DNA from: UBA1756 sp045130235
GTDB taxonomy: Bacteria; Bacteroidota; Bacteroidia; Bacteroidales; WCHB1-69
Direction: 5' to 3'
DNA length: 64,000 nt
Assembly: GCA_045130235.1 (NCBI GenBank)
Contig: JBGUPJ010000021.1
Coordinates: 186,001 to 250,000, forward strand
Below the pieces are notes generated by a model. It saw only the letters and a program-made list of their open reading frames with translations, did not search any database and was not told the origin of the DNA. A program made the position numbers and the translations under genes. Shown one piece after another: positions 16,895-24,681 of the stretch; the first letter of the stretch is position 1, and each line of letters starts with the position of its first letter.

Positions 16895-17683
16895 TTAGTC
16901 TGTCATTATATGAAAGCGATTTCCATCATATTTAATATGTCCTTCAAAATTGGAGCCATCAGGTCTTTTTAGCTGAACAGGAACAAGTTGGCAAATCGGT
17001 AGGCTTTTCTTCTGTTTTTCAAATTCTTTTGATAAGTGGTAGTAAAGCAGGAATGTTTTCACAAAACGTAGAGTCCAATCGTCAACTTTTTCAAATGCAA
17101 TCTCATGTTGTTGACCCTTAAAATTGGTAAAAACTATTCTGTCGCTTGTGAAATAATACTCATCATGGGCTGTAGCATCTCTGATTTGGGACAGGTATGA
17201 TTCATGAATGAATTTTGCAATATCTAATTTGTTGTTTTCTAGTGCAGTTCGACAATGCCCAATGAAGTTATACATTCCTGTTTTTGGAATGTCCACCTCC
17301 CATTCGTAACTCTTACCTTCACAAAGTGTGGTCAAACGGCGTAGTTTCTTCAGAAAGCCCTTCTCTCCCCACATTTGCATATACAGAAGCAATTCGAATG
17401 TTAGTGTCAAATCATTGTCTTCTGTATGGAATGAACGAGATGAATAACAGTTGTTGATGTACATTTCAAGGAAATGTACCCTGCTTTGTTCCCGCAATTC
17501 ATCGATCTCTGATTCATAACAATAAGGTATCTCCATTGAGGTTTCGGTATCATTCTTATCTGCCCGCGCAAGAAAAAGATAAAAATCACCGATGTTAGCA
17601 TTCCAATAGGCCGTCTCAAATGCTTTTTTTACTGATTCCGAAACAATGTCGCTGATGTGATAGAAACTTTCTTTTTTAATCAT
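16895..17683 (-). CDS. HEPN-like protein (putative RNase motif R-x4-H)
   Basis: I do not recognise a named family for this 262-residue protein, but residues 168-173 read R-D-A-T-A-H, an R-x4-H arrangement with a polar residue after the arginine, as in HEPN ribonucleases. The surroundings are helical on both sides (KLDIAKFIHESYLSQI before; VDDWTLRFVKTFLLYYHLSKEF after), as a HEPN fold would need. The remainder is helical and cytoplasmic-looking. It precedes the DUF2971 gene by 12 bases, suggesting a two-gene unit, possibly toxin-like or abortive-infection-like (inference). It is AT-rich like its neighbours. The function rests on one motif and the context. Confidence 0.5.
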   Translation of the reverse strand: MIKKESFYHISDIVSESVKKAFETAYWNANIGDFYLFLARADKNDTETSMEIPYCYESEIDELREQSRVHFLEMYINNCYSSRSFHTEDNDLTLTFELLLYMQMWGEKGFLKKLRRLTTLCEGKSYEWEVDIPKTGMYNFIGHCRTALENNKLDIAKFIHESYLSQIRDATAHDEYYFTSDRIVFTNFKGQQHEIAFEKVDDWTLRFVKTFLLYYHLSKEFEKQKKSLPICQLVPVQLKRPDGSNFEGHIKYDGNRFHIMTD

Positions 17684-17762
17684 TTCATTATATTTTTCTA
17701 TATAAACACAGCAACCGAGGAATTGTTCACGGGTAATTAAATAATATTTAACTTTTTACCAG

Positions 17763-18842
17763 CTACTGCTCTTGTAACAAATGCTTATAATCAGGTAACA
17801 TTTTTTGAAATTTTTCTTTTGAACCTTTGGGAATGACAATGGATTGCAGACTGCTACAGCGACAGAATGCGTCACAGCCGATTTGCGTGACAGAATCAGG
17901 AATAACAATGGATCGAAGACTTTCACAGTTCACGAATGCGCCCTCTCCAATCTGCGTGACAGAGTCGGGTATGACAATGGATCGCAGACTTTCACAGCTA
18001 CGGAATGCGCCCTCTCCAATCTGCGTGACAGAGTCGGGTATGACAATGGATAGTAAACTACAACAGTGAATGAATGTTTCATACCCAATTCCTGTGACAG
18101 AGTCAGGTATGTCAATGAAATGTAGACTGATACAGCGACTTAATGCGCGATATCCAATCTGCGTGACAGAGTTTGGTATGACAATGGATAGTAGATTACT
18201 ACAGTAACTGAATGCATCATGCCCAATTTCTGTGACAGAGTTGGGAATGACAATGGATTGCAGCCTTTTACAGTTCTCGAATGCGCGATATCCAATCTGT
18301 GTGACAGAGTCAGGTATGTCAATTGATTGTAGACTTACACAGTCCCTGAATGCGGAATATCCAATTATCGTGACCGAATCGGGAATGACAATGGATCGCA
18401 GACTTTCACAGTCCCTGAATGCGTAATTCCCAATTATCGTGACCGAATCGGGGATGATTATTTCTTCAACAATTGCTTTTTTGTTGTATGGCCATTCTGC
18501 TAAAGCATCATCACAAAAAGCACCATCACAGATAATGCGTGTGCCTTGTCTGATTTCAATTCTTTTAGCGTCGTAATTTCCCTTGAGAAAAACCAACCTA
18601 TCTGCAGTATATGTACCCGATTCATCCTCATATACATTTTCCCATGAGTAATCATTAGGATTTGTCGATGCAGTGTTCCAATCCACAGGATCATTTTTCG
18701 TTCCGCAGGCGATACAAAATTTCCCACTTCGGTTAAACGTGCCGCATTTTCTGCAATAGAAGCCAATCTCTTTTCCACACTCGCAGCAGTATTTGGCATT
18801 GTCCACATTTTCTGTACCGCAATTCTGACATTTTATAGACAT
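17763..18842 (-). CDS. double zinc-ribbon protein with BspA-type leucine-rich repeats
   Basis: The 359-residue product starts with paired zinc ribbons: CxxC at residues 5-8, 20-23, 30-33 and 43-46. Nine full 23-residue BspA/LRR_5 repeats follow (~128-334), each near the pattern IVIPDSVTQIGxxAFxxCxSL, and then a partial repeat with IVIPKGSKEKF. No signal peptide is present, so it is probably cytoplasmic, unlike surface BspA. The repeats are very similar to each other at DNA level, so copy number may vary between strains. It is first in a leftward run with HEPN-like, DUF2971 and AlbA_2 genes and has a good promoter; a recognition role for that cluster is conceivable but unproven. Confidence 0.85.
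   Translation of the reverse strand: MSIKCQNCGTENVDNAKYCCECGKEIGFYCRKCGTFNRSGKFCIACGTKNDPVDWNTASTNPNDYSWENVYEDESGTYTADRLVFLKGNYDAKRIEIRQGTRIICDGAFCDDALAEWPYNKKAIVEEIIIPDSVTIIGNYAFRDCESLRSIVIPDSVTIIGYSAFRDCVSLQSIDIPDSVTQIGYRAFENCKRLQSIVIPNSVTEIGHDAFSYCSNLLSIVIPNSVTQIGYRALSRCISLHFIDIPDSVTGIGYETFIHCCSLLSIVIPDSVTQIGEGAFRSCESLRSIVIPDSVTQIGEGAFVNCESLRSIVIPDSVTQIGCDAFCRCSSLQSIVIPKGSKEKFQKMLPDYKHLLQEQ
17841..18461 (-). repeat. tandem 69-bp coding repeats
   Basis: Nine 69-bp units encode the 23-residue leucine-rich repeats of the 17763-18842 protein. Segments such as CTGTGACAGAGT(C/T)(A/G)GG recur with few changes, indicating recent duplication or gene conversion. Confidence 0.85.
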
Positions 18843-18877
18843 AAGCTATCGTTTAAATTGTTTTCATCTTTACGCCG

Positions 18878-18885
18878 CAAAGGTA
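18878..18885 (-). promoter_or_regulatory. -7 promoter box of the zinc-ribbon/LRR-HEPN-DUF2971 cluster
   Basis: TACCTTTG on the minus strand matches TAnnTTTG and lies 35 bases before the ATG at 18842. Confidence 0.6.
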
Positions 18886-19021
18886 CTGCTTTTCCCGCAA
18901 TTTCAGACAGTCTCGCAAGGGAAATTTTTAGAAATTTTTGATTTTTTGGAATTTTGGACGAGGATACGATTATGCGAGGATGGGGGAATTTGTTTATCTC
19001 TAAAAAAATGTGAATGAAACA

Positions 19022-19036
19022 GTTACAAATTGTAAC
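19022..19036. other. perfect 15-bp palindrome in the 334-bp spacer 18843-19176
   Basis: GTTACAA-A-TTGTAAC is a perfect palindrome with one central base. The spacer between divergent genes also holds a 7-bp-stem hairpin (CACTATC / GATAGTG) at 19135-19153, 23 bases before the lipoprotein ATG, and the leftward promoter near 18880. No gene or RNA was seen. The palindrome could be a regulator-binding site (inference). Confidence 0.4.
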
Positions 19037-19176
19037 CAGTTGAAATTGCAGGCTGTAAATTGAAAAGTTTTTAGTCTTTGATTTCACCTCCCCGATTTTA
19101 AACTTTCATTCTTCGCAACCGTCAAAAAACTTTTCACTATCCGCACGATAGTGCCTTGCCCGACATCCACAAAAGT

Positions 19177-20514
19177 ATGAATATCAAGCCATTATTTATT
19201 ATTTTCGTCCTGCTTTCCTTTGTCGCTTGCCATAAACCGTTGGACGAGGAAGTTAGGGAAATCACCATTCCCGCTGAGCAACAGGCAGGAATGGAAAGTT
19301 CGTATGCCATTGAGTCGTTCACCGGCGGATTGCGACTTAACTTCCAGATGTCAGGCATCACGCATATCGAGTTGGAAAGCGTGGACGGATATGCCATCGC
19401 CGGCACCGCCAAAATGCTCAACAGCGACGGCCAAGTAACTGTCGCTACCGTAACGGACAAGCAGTCCATCATTACCTTCCGTGCACCTGCCGGCGGCACC
19501 CTGGCTGCGGGACAGAACTATTATATCGTCACCTTCCCGTGCGACATTTACGGCGGTTACAGACTGTCTATTTTCAAGGACGGACTGGTAGCGCACTATT
19601 TCGGTGTGCATCAGGTGATTGAAGGAGGCGACTATATCACGCCGCTTGACTTGGTGGAGAGCGAGCTGGATTTTGTGGATCCGGCGGCACCGCTGGTGGA
19701 AGAGGAACGTCCGGGACTGAATGCGGCGACACAACAGGCTTTGCACCGCTACCAGATGAACCCGACGGAAGAAAACAAGCAGGCGCTGCTAGAACAGATG
19801 GGAATCCGTTACGACAAGGTGGTGGCTCGAAAGAAAGCCAAATTGCGCCAGCTGGAAAGAGAAGCGCACGACCAGTATCTGATTGATGAGATGCAAGCCA
19901 TTGTGGATGAAATGATTGCAAACCGTGAGGAACGGTTGGAACAGCAGTTCCTTCGGCTTATTGATGATCGTACAGATGACAATCCCAACGATGAATGGAT
20001 GGTGCTCAGAGGAGTGCCCGACCAAAATGCCTACATCGGCTATACACCCGTAACCAACGAGGAATACGCTGCTTTCAATCCCACTTTCACATATAGTTCT
20101 GGGCAAGGCAGATACCCCGTCGTCAATATCACATACAGCGATGCGGTGGCCTACTGCAATTGGCTTGGGAATTCGGATGCAGCCCATTCGTACCGACTTC
20201 CCAGTGAAAACGAATGGATTATGGCAGCGGGGCACATGCCCAAGGATGTGGTCATCAACAGCAACCATGTGGAGAGCGGCCTTACAGCGGTGGATGCCTA
20301 CGCCCAAACAGTGGGCGCGTGCGGCGGCATCGACTTCTGGGGCAACTGCTGGGAGTGGACCGCCACACAAAACACCTCCGGCTATCACATTGTGAAGGGT
20401 GGCAGCTGGGACTCCACCCGTGACGAATGTCGCACGGAGTATTCCGACGCCGTCCGTAATCCCGCTACGGGCTATCCCAACGTCGGCTTCCGAGTGGTGC
20501 GGGTAAATAATTGA
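19177..20514 (+). CDS. lipoprotein with C-terminal formylglycine-generating-enzyme-type domain
   Basis: The 445-residue product begins with a lipoprotein signal peptide (MNIKPLFIIFVLLSFVAC, Cys18), so it should be lipid-anchored. Residues ~20-170 look like a beta-rich domain, ~180-265 a charged helical, probably coiled-coil stretch (KKAKLRQLEREAHDQYLIDE), and ~275-445 an FGE/SUMF1-type domain: MVLRGVP, VTNEEYAAF, YPVVNITYSDAVAYCNWLG, YRLPSENEWIMAA, FWGNCWEWT, VKGGSWDS and VGFRVVR. In Bacteroidota such domains are often structural or ligand-binding rather than sulfatase-modifying. It is followed by a TonB-dependent receptor, starting 11 bases later, suggesting a surface complex. Confidence 0.85.
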   Translation: MNIKPLFIIFVLLSFVACHKPLDEEVREITIPAEQQAGMESSYAIESFTGGLRLNFQMSGITHIELESVDGYAIAGTAKMLNSDGQVTVATVTDKQSIITFRAPAGGTLAAGQNYYIVTFPCDIYGGYRLSIFKDGLVAHYFGVHQVIEGGDYITPLDLVESELDFVDPAAPLVEEERPGLNAATQQALHRYQMNPTEENKQALLEQMGIRYDKVVARKKAKLRQLEREAHDQYLIDEMQAIVDEMIANREERLEQQFLRLIDDRTDDNPNDEWMVLRGVPDQNAYIGYTPVTNEEYAAFNPTFTYSSGQGRYPVVNITYSDAVAYCNWLGNSDAAHSYRLPSENEWIMAAGHMPKDVVINSNHVESGLTAVDAYAQTVGACGGIDFWGNCWEWTATQNTSGYHIVKGGSWDSTRDECRTEYSDAVRNPATGYPNVGFRVVRVNN

Positions 20515-20525
20515 TTTTTAGACAA

Positions 20526-23045
20526 ATGCCTATGACCCAAAGAATACCCCTTTTTCTGCTGATATTGTTTTTCGGAATTTCCACCGTTTTTGGACAAGCG
20601 GTCGTTGTTCCGCCCGACAGCACCGAAACCGACTATGAGGATGTGGACGACTTCCTGTTTGATACAGAGGGACTTGACGACGAGGATGCCGACTTGGGCG
20701 GTTACAACCCCGGCGTGATGAAGTCGTCGGAGGATGTCTTCTCCAATAACGCGGCCGTGTCGTTCAACATCGCCTACTTTAAGAATCGCGGCTTGGAGTC
20801 GCGCTACCAGACCATCGCCATCAACGGTTTGGAGATGGAGAACTTGGTGCTGGGACGTGCCTCCAACACGCAGTGGGGCGGCCTTACCCGCATCTTCAAC
20901 GGGGCGGAGTGCAAGCTGAACCTCAGCGCGTCGCCGTTTGCCTTCGGCGACATCGGCGGCTCCTCCAACTACAACATCTGCGCCTCCTCTTTCCGTAAAC
21001 AACTGAGCGCCAACTACACCCTCGGCAACGGAAGCTACAACCACCGTTTCATGCTGACCTACGCCTCCGGCAAACTCAAAAACGGCTGGTCGGTGGCGGC
21101 CTCTGCCTCCGCCCGCTTCGGCACGCAACTCAACTACGTGAAAGGCACCTCTTTCCTCGGTTTTTCCTACTTCCTCGGATTTGAAAAGCAGTTCAACAAC
21201 CGCCATTCGCTCAGCTTTTCCGCTTTTGGCGCACCCACCCTGCAAGGACTGCAAGCAAACTGTGTGCCAGAGGTTTACGAAATTACCGGCACGCACTACT
21301 ATAATCCCAACTGGGGCTGGTACGAGGGAAAACGGCGCAATGCCCGCGTGCGCGATACCTACGAGCCCGTTTTCATGCTTTCCCATCTTTTCAACTCCGA
21401 AGACAAGAAAGTGCAGGTAACCACCACGTTAGGAAGTTCCTTCGGACATAAGAATACCTCTGCGTTCAACTTCGTGAAGACCGCCGACCCGCGTCCCGAC
21501 TATTACCGTTACCTTCCTTCTTATTTTGATGACGACCCCGACGAACAGGCATGGGTGGCACAGCAGTGGGCCGAAAACGAGGAGTACCGCCAGATCAATT
21601 GGGACCAGCTGTACGAGGCCAACCGTCAGTCGGCAGCACAAGGCGGTCCGTCGCTCTACATTCTGGAAGACCGTGTGTCGCAGCATGTGCAGGTGTCGGC
21701 AGCCACCTCCCTCACGGCCAAACTCACCGACCATATCCGTCTGTATGCCGGTGCGGATGTGAGAGGCTACCGTCAGCGCAATTTCAAGAGGGTCAAGGAT
21801 TTGCTGGGCGGTGATTATTGGTTGAGCAAAGACAAATATGCCGACACGCTTTCGGGCGACCCGATGCTCCAGTACTACGACATCGACCATGCGGAAGCGC
21901 ACCTCGTGGAGGGCGACAAATGTGGCTACGACTATGCCCTCAACATCTTCCGTGAAAACCTCTGGATGACGCTGTTGGGCGAATATGAACACCTCCACTT
22001 CCATATCGGCCTCAACGGCACCATGAGCGAAGTGTGGCGCACGGGCTTTATGCGCTATGGTGCCTACCGCGACGTGGCCGCCGGCAACTCCGACCTTTTC
22101 CTCTCGCCCAACTATGGGGTAAAGGCAGGCATCGCCTACAAGATTGACGGTCATAACACCCTCGAAATCAATGGCCAGTGGCAGACCATTGCGCCCGTCG
22201 CCGCCAACATCTTCGTCAATTCTTATTATAGTAATCAATATATCAACGATTTAAGAAGTGAAAAGAACCTCGCTGCCGATTTCTCCTACCATTTGAACTA
22301 CAAATTCATGAAGATGCGGGCTTCTTTCTATTTTGTCAATTTTCAGGATGTTACCGAGCATTACAACTTTTACCACGACCTTTACGGCGGCTTTGTCAAC
22401 TATGCGCTTACGGGCGTAAACAAGCGCAACATCGGCGTGGAATTGGGGGTGGAAATCCCTATTGGAAAGATGTTTGCCGTTTCGATGGCGGGCAACTGGG
22501 GCGACTTCGTTTACACCAACCGTCCAACGGCCTCCATCACGGCCAACAACGGTTATGCCGAACTGACACCGGGGAACAAGGAGGTGGTTCACACCATCTA
22601 TTGGAAGAACTACCACGTGGCCGGCACCCCGCAGGTGGCCGCCACTTTGGGACTGAAATTCAAGCACAAAGATTGGGAAGTGAAGGTCAACGCCAACTAT
22701 TTCGACAAGATCTACGCCGCCCTGAACTCCGAACGTTACACCCCCGAAGCGCGTGGTTTTCTGGAAGAAGGCAGCGAGCTGTTCACCGCCCTGATTGCCC
22801 AAGAACGGCTGAAAGGACAGTTCACTTTGGATGCCTCCATCGCCAAATCATGGAAAATCAAGAAGCACTCCCTCGGCTTCAGTCTTAAAGTGACCAATAT
22901 TACCAACAACAAGAATCTCGTCACCTCCGTGAACGAGCAGCACCGTTTCAACTACGCCGGTCACAATGCCGCATCTTTCCCCAACAAATATTACTATGCC
23001 TTGGGCACCACCTTCAGCTTCGGAATCAGTTATTCATTGAATTAA
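20526..23045 (+). CDS. TonB-dependent receptor
   Basis: The 839-residue outer-membrane receptor has a signal peptide (TQRIPLFLLILFFGISTVFG), an acidic stretch (~30-60) and a plug region with RGLESRYQTIAINGLEMENL and NTQWGGLTRIFNG. A long beta-barrel with alternating hydrophobic strands follows, ending in ALGTTFSFGISYSLN, whose last residues fit an outer-membrane insertion signal. There is no obvious carboxypeptidase-like N-terminal domain. ATGs at 20526 and 20532 are both possible. It follows the FGE-type lipoprotein closely, so the pair may act like a receptor with an accessory surface lipoprotein. The substrate is unknown. Confidence 0.88.
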   Translation: MPMTQRIPLFLLILFFGISTVFGQAVVVPPDSTETDYEDVDDFLFDTEGLDDEDADLGGYNPGVMKSSEDVFSNNAAVSFNIAYFKNRGLESRYQTIAINGLEMENLVLGRASNTQWGGLTRIFNGAECKLNLSASPFAFGDIGGSSNYNICASSFRKQLSANYTLGNGSYNHRFMLTYASGKLKNGWSVAASASARFGTQLNYVKGTSFLGFSYFLGFEKQFNNRHSLSFSAFGAPTLQGLQANCVPEVYEITGTHYYNPNWGWYEGKRRNARVRDTYEPVFMLSHLFNSEDKKVQVTTTLGSSFGHKNTSAFNFVKTADPRPDYYRYLPSYFDDDPDEQAWVAQQWAENEEYRQINWDQLYEANRQSAAQGGPSLYILEDRVSQHVQVSAATSLTAKLTDHIRLYAGADVRGYRQRNFKRVKDLLGGDYWLSKDKYADTLSGDPMLQYYDIDHAEAHLVEGDKCGYDYALNIFRENLWMTLLGEYEHLHFHIGLNGTMSEVWRTGFMRYGAYRDVAAGNSDLFLSPNYGVKAGIAYKIDGHNTLEINGQWQTIAPVAANIFVNSYYSNQYINDLRSEKNLAADFSYHLNYKFMKMRASFYFVNFQDVTEHYNFYHDLYGGFVNYALTGVNKRNIGVELGVEIPIGKMFAVSMAGNWGDFVYTNRPTASITANNGYAELTPGNKEVVHTIYWKNYHVAGTPQVAATLGLKFKHKDWEVKVNANYFDKIYAALNSERYTPEARGFLEEGSELFTALIAQERLKGQFTLDASIAKSWKIKKHSLGFSLKVTNITNNKNLVTSVNEQHRFNYAGHNAASFPNKYYYALGTTFSFGISYSLN

Positions 23046-23077
23046 AAGTTTTTATCTCTTTGGAAGATACCGCGTTG

Positions 23078-23095
23078 CCTCATTCTGTAATGAGG
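23078..23095 (+). terminator. small hairpin after the TonB receptor gene
   Basis: Stem CCTCATT / AATGAGG with a CTGT loop, followed by TTTAAAA, 33 bases after the stop codon. The short stem makes it a weak call; a stronger hairpin is at 23235-23266. Confidence 0.4.
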
Positions 23096-23110
23096 TTTAA
23101 AACGCATATT

Positions 23111-23176
23111 CGCGGCACGCTGATAGCAGCATAGTACCTGACGGCAGGTTTGTCGCGGAAGAACGGGCGGTATGAT
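23111..23176 (+). repeat. dispersed intergenic repeat, copy 1
   Basis: About 66 bp sharing CGCGGCACGC, ACCTGACGG, CGCGGAAGAAC and GGGCGGTATGAT with 62526-62592, in the same orientation. Both copies lie in gene-free, palindrome-rich spacers. No coding potential was seen. It may be the remnant of a non-autonomous mobile element. Confidence 0.65.
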
Positions 23177-23234
23177 AGGGGGGCAGATACCGCAGGACGG
23201 AGTGAGGTGATGGTGAAAGTGGGCTGTGAAAACC

Positions 23235-23266
23235 AAAACGCTGCCGTAGTCTTTGGCAGCGTTTTT
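23235..23266 (+). terminator. intrinsic terminator in the 23046-23702 spacer
   Basis: AAAACGCTGCC, a 9-base loop, then GGCAGCGTTTTT: a GC-rich stem with a T-run, the best plus-strand terminator shape in the window. It probably ends transcription from the lipoprotein-receptor pair. The rest of this 657-bp spacer holds the dispersed repeat, the first 35-bp repeat and an 11-bp inverted repeat. Confidence 0.75.
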
Positions 23267-23382
23267 GTTACCTTGGTGTCCGCGACAACGATTGAAGCGG
23301 TTATGAGGACGAAAGGACGAAATTCGAGCGGAAAGCGTGCCCGGTCGCCCCCCAAAAAAAATTAGACTTCAAGCCATCATTA

Positions 23383-23416
23383 GTTTAACGTACCCGAAAT
23401 ATCAGGTCATAAAAAC
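23383..23416 (-). repeat. 35-bp array repeat, copy 1 (degenerate end copy)
   Basis: The 34-base sequence runs from GTTTAACG to GTCATAAAAAC on the plus strand. It lacks one T and differs at two more bases (TACCCG for CACTCG) from the other three copies, as a terminal copy of an array might. It is 287 bases beyond the stop of the 23703-24488 gene. Confidence 0.8.
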
Positions 23417-23427
23417 TATGCTAATAG

Positions 23428-23462
23428 AATTATTTTAGTAGCATAATTCTGCTAAAATAATT
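23428..23462. repeat. 11-bp inverted repeat at the array edge
   Basis: AATTATTTTAG and CTAAAATAATT pair perfectly around a 13-base loop, 11 bases from the first 35-bp repeat. The AT-rich stem has no T-run after it. It could be a protein-binding site or a weak terminator. Confidence 0.5.
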
Positions 23463-23702
23463 TAGTGGACATCGTTTATCGCGCCCCTTTCGGCATCCTC
23501 AATTTACCAGGATGCTCTTTCAGCAAATCTCGATCATTGCTCTCGTGTAAATGTTTGAATTTTAGAAATTTTAAATCAAGGCTAATTTTGAATTTGATGC
23601 CGCCGTCAGACTTATAAACCATTTGGTGTGATGGTTTTTGCCTAATTTATTGCACCAATTTCAGTGGCATTGTCTTTACTTAAAAGCGAGAAAGTATGAT
23701 GA

Positions 23703-24488
23703 TCAGTCTTTCACACACCGGACAGACAAGCCTTCCTCTGTACTCCATGAGTTTCTGAATACGTCGTTGTTAGCGCTGTGAAAACAACGGATATATGCCT
23801 GTTGGTAGTATCCGCCTTTTGTGGAGGTCCAGAAATATCCGCTGTTGCCAAATGTATGAAATGTAAACCCTGCAATTCCAGCGGGCAATGCAGAGAATCC
23901 AGTAGCATTGTTTTTTGACAGATCGTATCCTACATCGCCCTTGTCTGTTCCCTGTTCCCAGTCTGTTTGGGCAGCCATTGCCTGCGCGATAGCAGATTCG
24001 GCTCTCGGACTACTTCGCATTTTACGGTCGCTACTCACGTAATCGGTAAGCTCCGTCCATTCTGCATCACTCGGAACGTGCCATCCGTCAGGACAAATGC
24101 CTTGCAAACCGCTCGGATTTTGCTGACTTCCCTCATCGCCACGAACCACAGCATCCCAATTGTATAACCATCCGAATTTGTCGGCATTCATAGCATCGTC
24201 ATTGGGTGCCCAGCGGTAAGGGGTACCTACTGGCCAATTGGAACCAAAATAAACCGTGGGCTCTGTGGACAAAGGTATTTCCGTTCCATCGGCGAAGCGG
24301 GTGGTTCGCAAATTTTGTATCATCCAGATTTGCTCGCCAATCTGTACGGCATCGTAGTGGTTGCCATCAATATCGGTAACCGCATCTTTCATAATTTCGT
24401 AGGTGTGGCTGCGCGAAGACTCTTTATCACAAGAGGATATGGTAGTCATTAAAAAAATCCCCAAGATTATAAGTGTGATTCTTTTCAT
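23703..24488 (-). CDS. FISUMP-domain lipoprotein
   Basis: The 261-residue product starts with a lipoprotein signal (MKRITLIILGIFLMTTISSC, Cys20). The mature part is a Fibrobacter succinogenes major paralogous (FISUMP) domain: DIDGNHYDAVQIGEQIWMIQ, NLRTTRFADG, GWLYNWDAV, GICPDGWHVPSDAEWTEL, TGFSALPAGIAG, GYFWTST and LSVRCVKD. These domains are found in secreted and surface proteins of fibre- and gut-associated bacteria; the role is unknown. It is the leftmost gene of the 35-bp-repeat array and has its own promoter. The neighbour at 24682 carries a related C-terminal domain. Confidence 0.88.
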   Translation of the reverse strand: MKRITLIILGIFLMTTISSCDKESSRSHTYEIMKDAVTDIDGNHYDAVQIGEQIWMIQNLRTTRFADGTEIPLSTEPTVYFGSNWPVGTPYRWAPNDDAMNADKFGWLYNWDAVVRGDEGSQQNPSGLQGICPDGWHVPSDAEWTELTDYVSSDRKMRSSPRAESAIAQAMAAQTDWEQGTDKGDVGYDLSKNNATGFSALPAGIAGFTFHTFGNSGYFWTSTKGGYYQQAYIRCFHSANNDVFRNSWSTEEGLSVRCVKD

Positions 24489-24553
24489 AACAGTAAGGTA
24501 TTAATGTTGCAAATTAATGAATTCAGGTTGCAAATGGAATCAATTACCGGCGG

Positions 24554-24561
24554 CAAAAATA
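24554..24561 (-). promoter_or_regulatory. -7 promoter box of the FISUMP lipoprotein gene
   Basis: TATTTTTG on the minus strand, matching TAnnTTTG, between array repeat copy 2 and the gene. The leader before the ATG at 24488 would be about 60 bases. Confidence 0.6.
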
Positions 24562-24613
24562 CACTTATTTTCTGAATATTTATTCCTTCACGCCAGAAAT
24601 GTGAACCCTCACG

Positions 24614-24648
24614 GTTTTAACGCACTCGAAATGTCAGGTCATAAAAAC
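24614..24648 (-). repeat. 35-bp array repeat, copy 2
   Basis: Runs from GTTTTAAC to ATAAAAAC with one substitution against copies 3 and 4 (ATGTC for ATATC). It lies 33 bases after the stop of the 24682-25800 gene. Both ends can pair (GTTTT / AAAAC). Confidence 0.85.
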
Positions 24649-24681
24649 ATGATTGGCGGAATACTTGAAATCTCGAAACGA

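Noticed and set aside
17841..18461. 69-bp tandem repeats as CRISPR or satellite DNA
   Set aside because: They keep one open frame and encode BspA-type leucine-rich repeats.
18843..19176. tRNA or other structured RNA gene in the larger spacers
   Set aside because: I searched by eye for T-loop and acceptor-stem patterns here and in 12573-12846, 23046-23702 and 62214-62604 and saw none; a covariance-model scan would be decisive.
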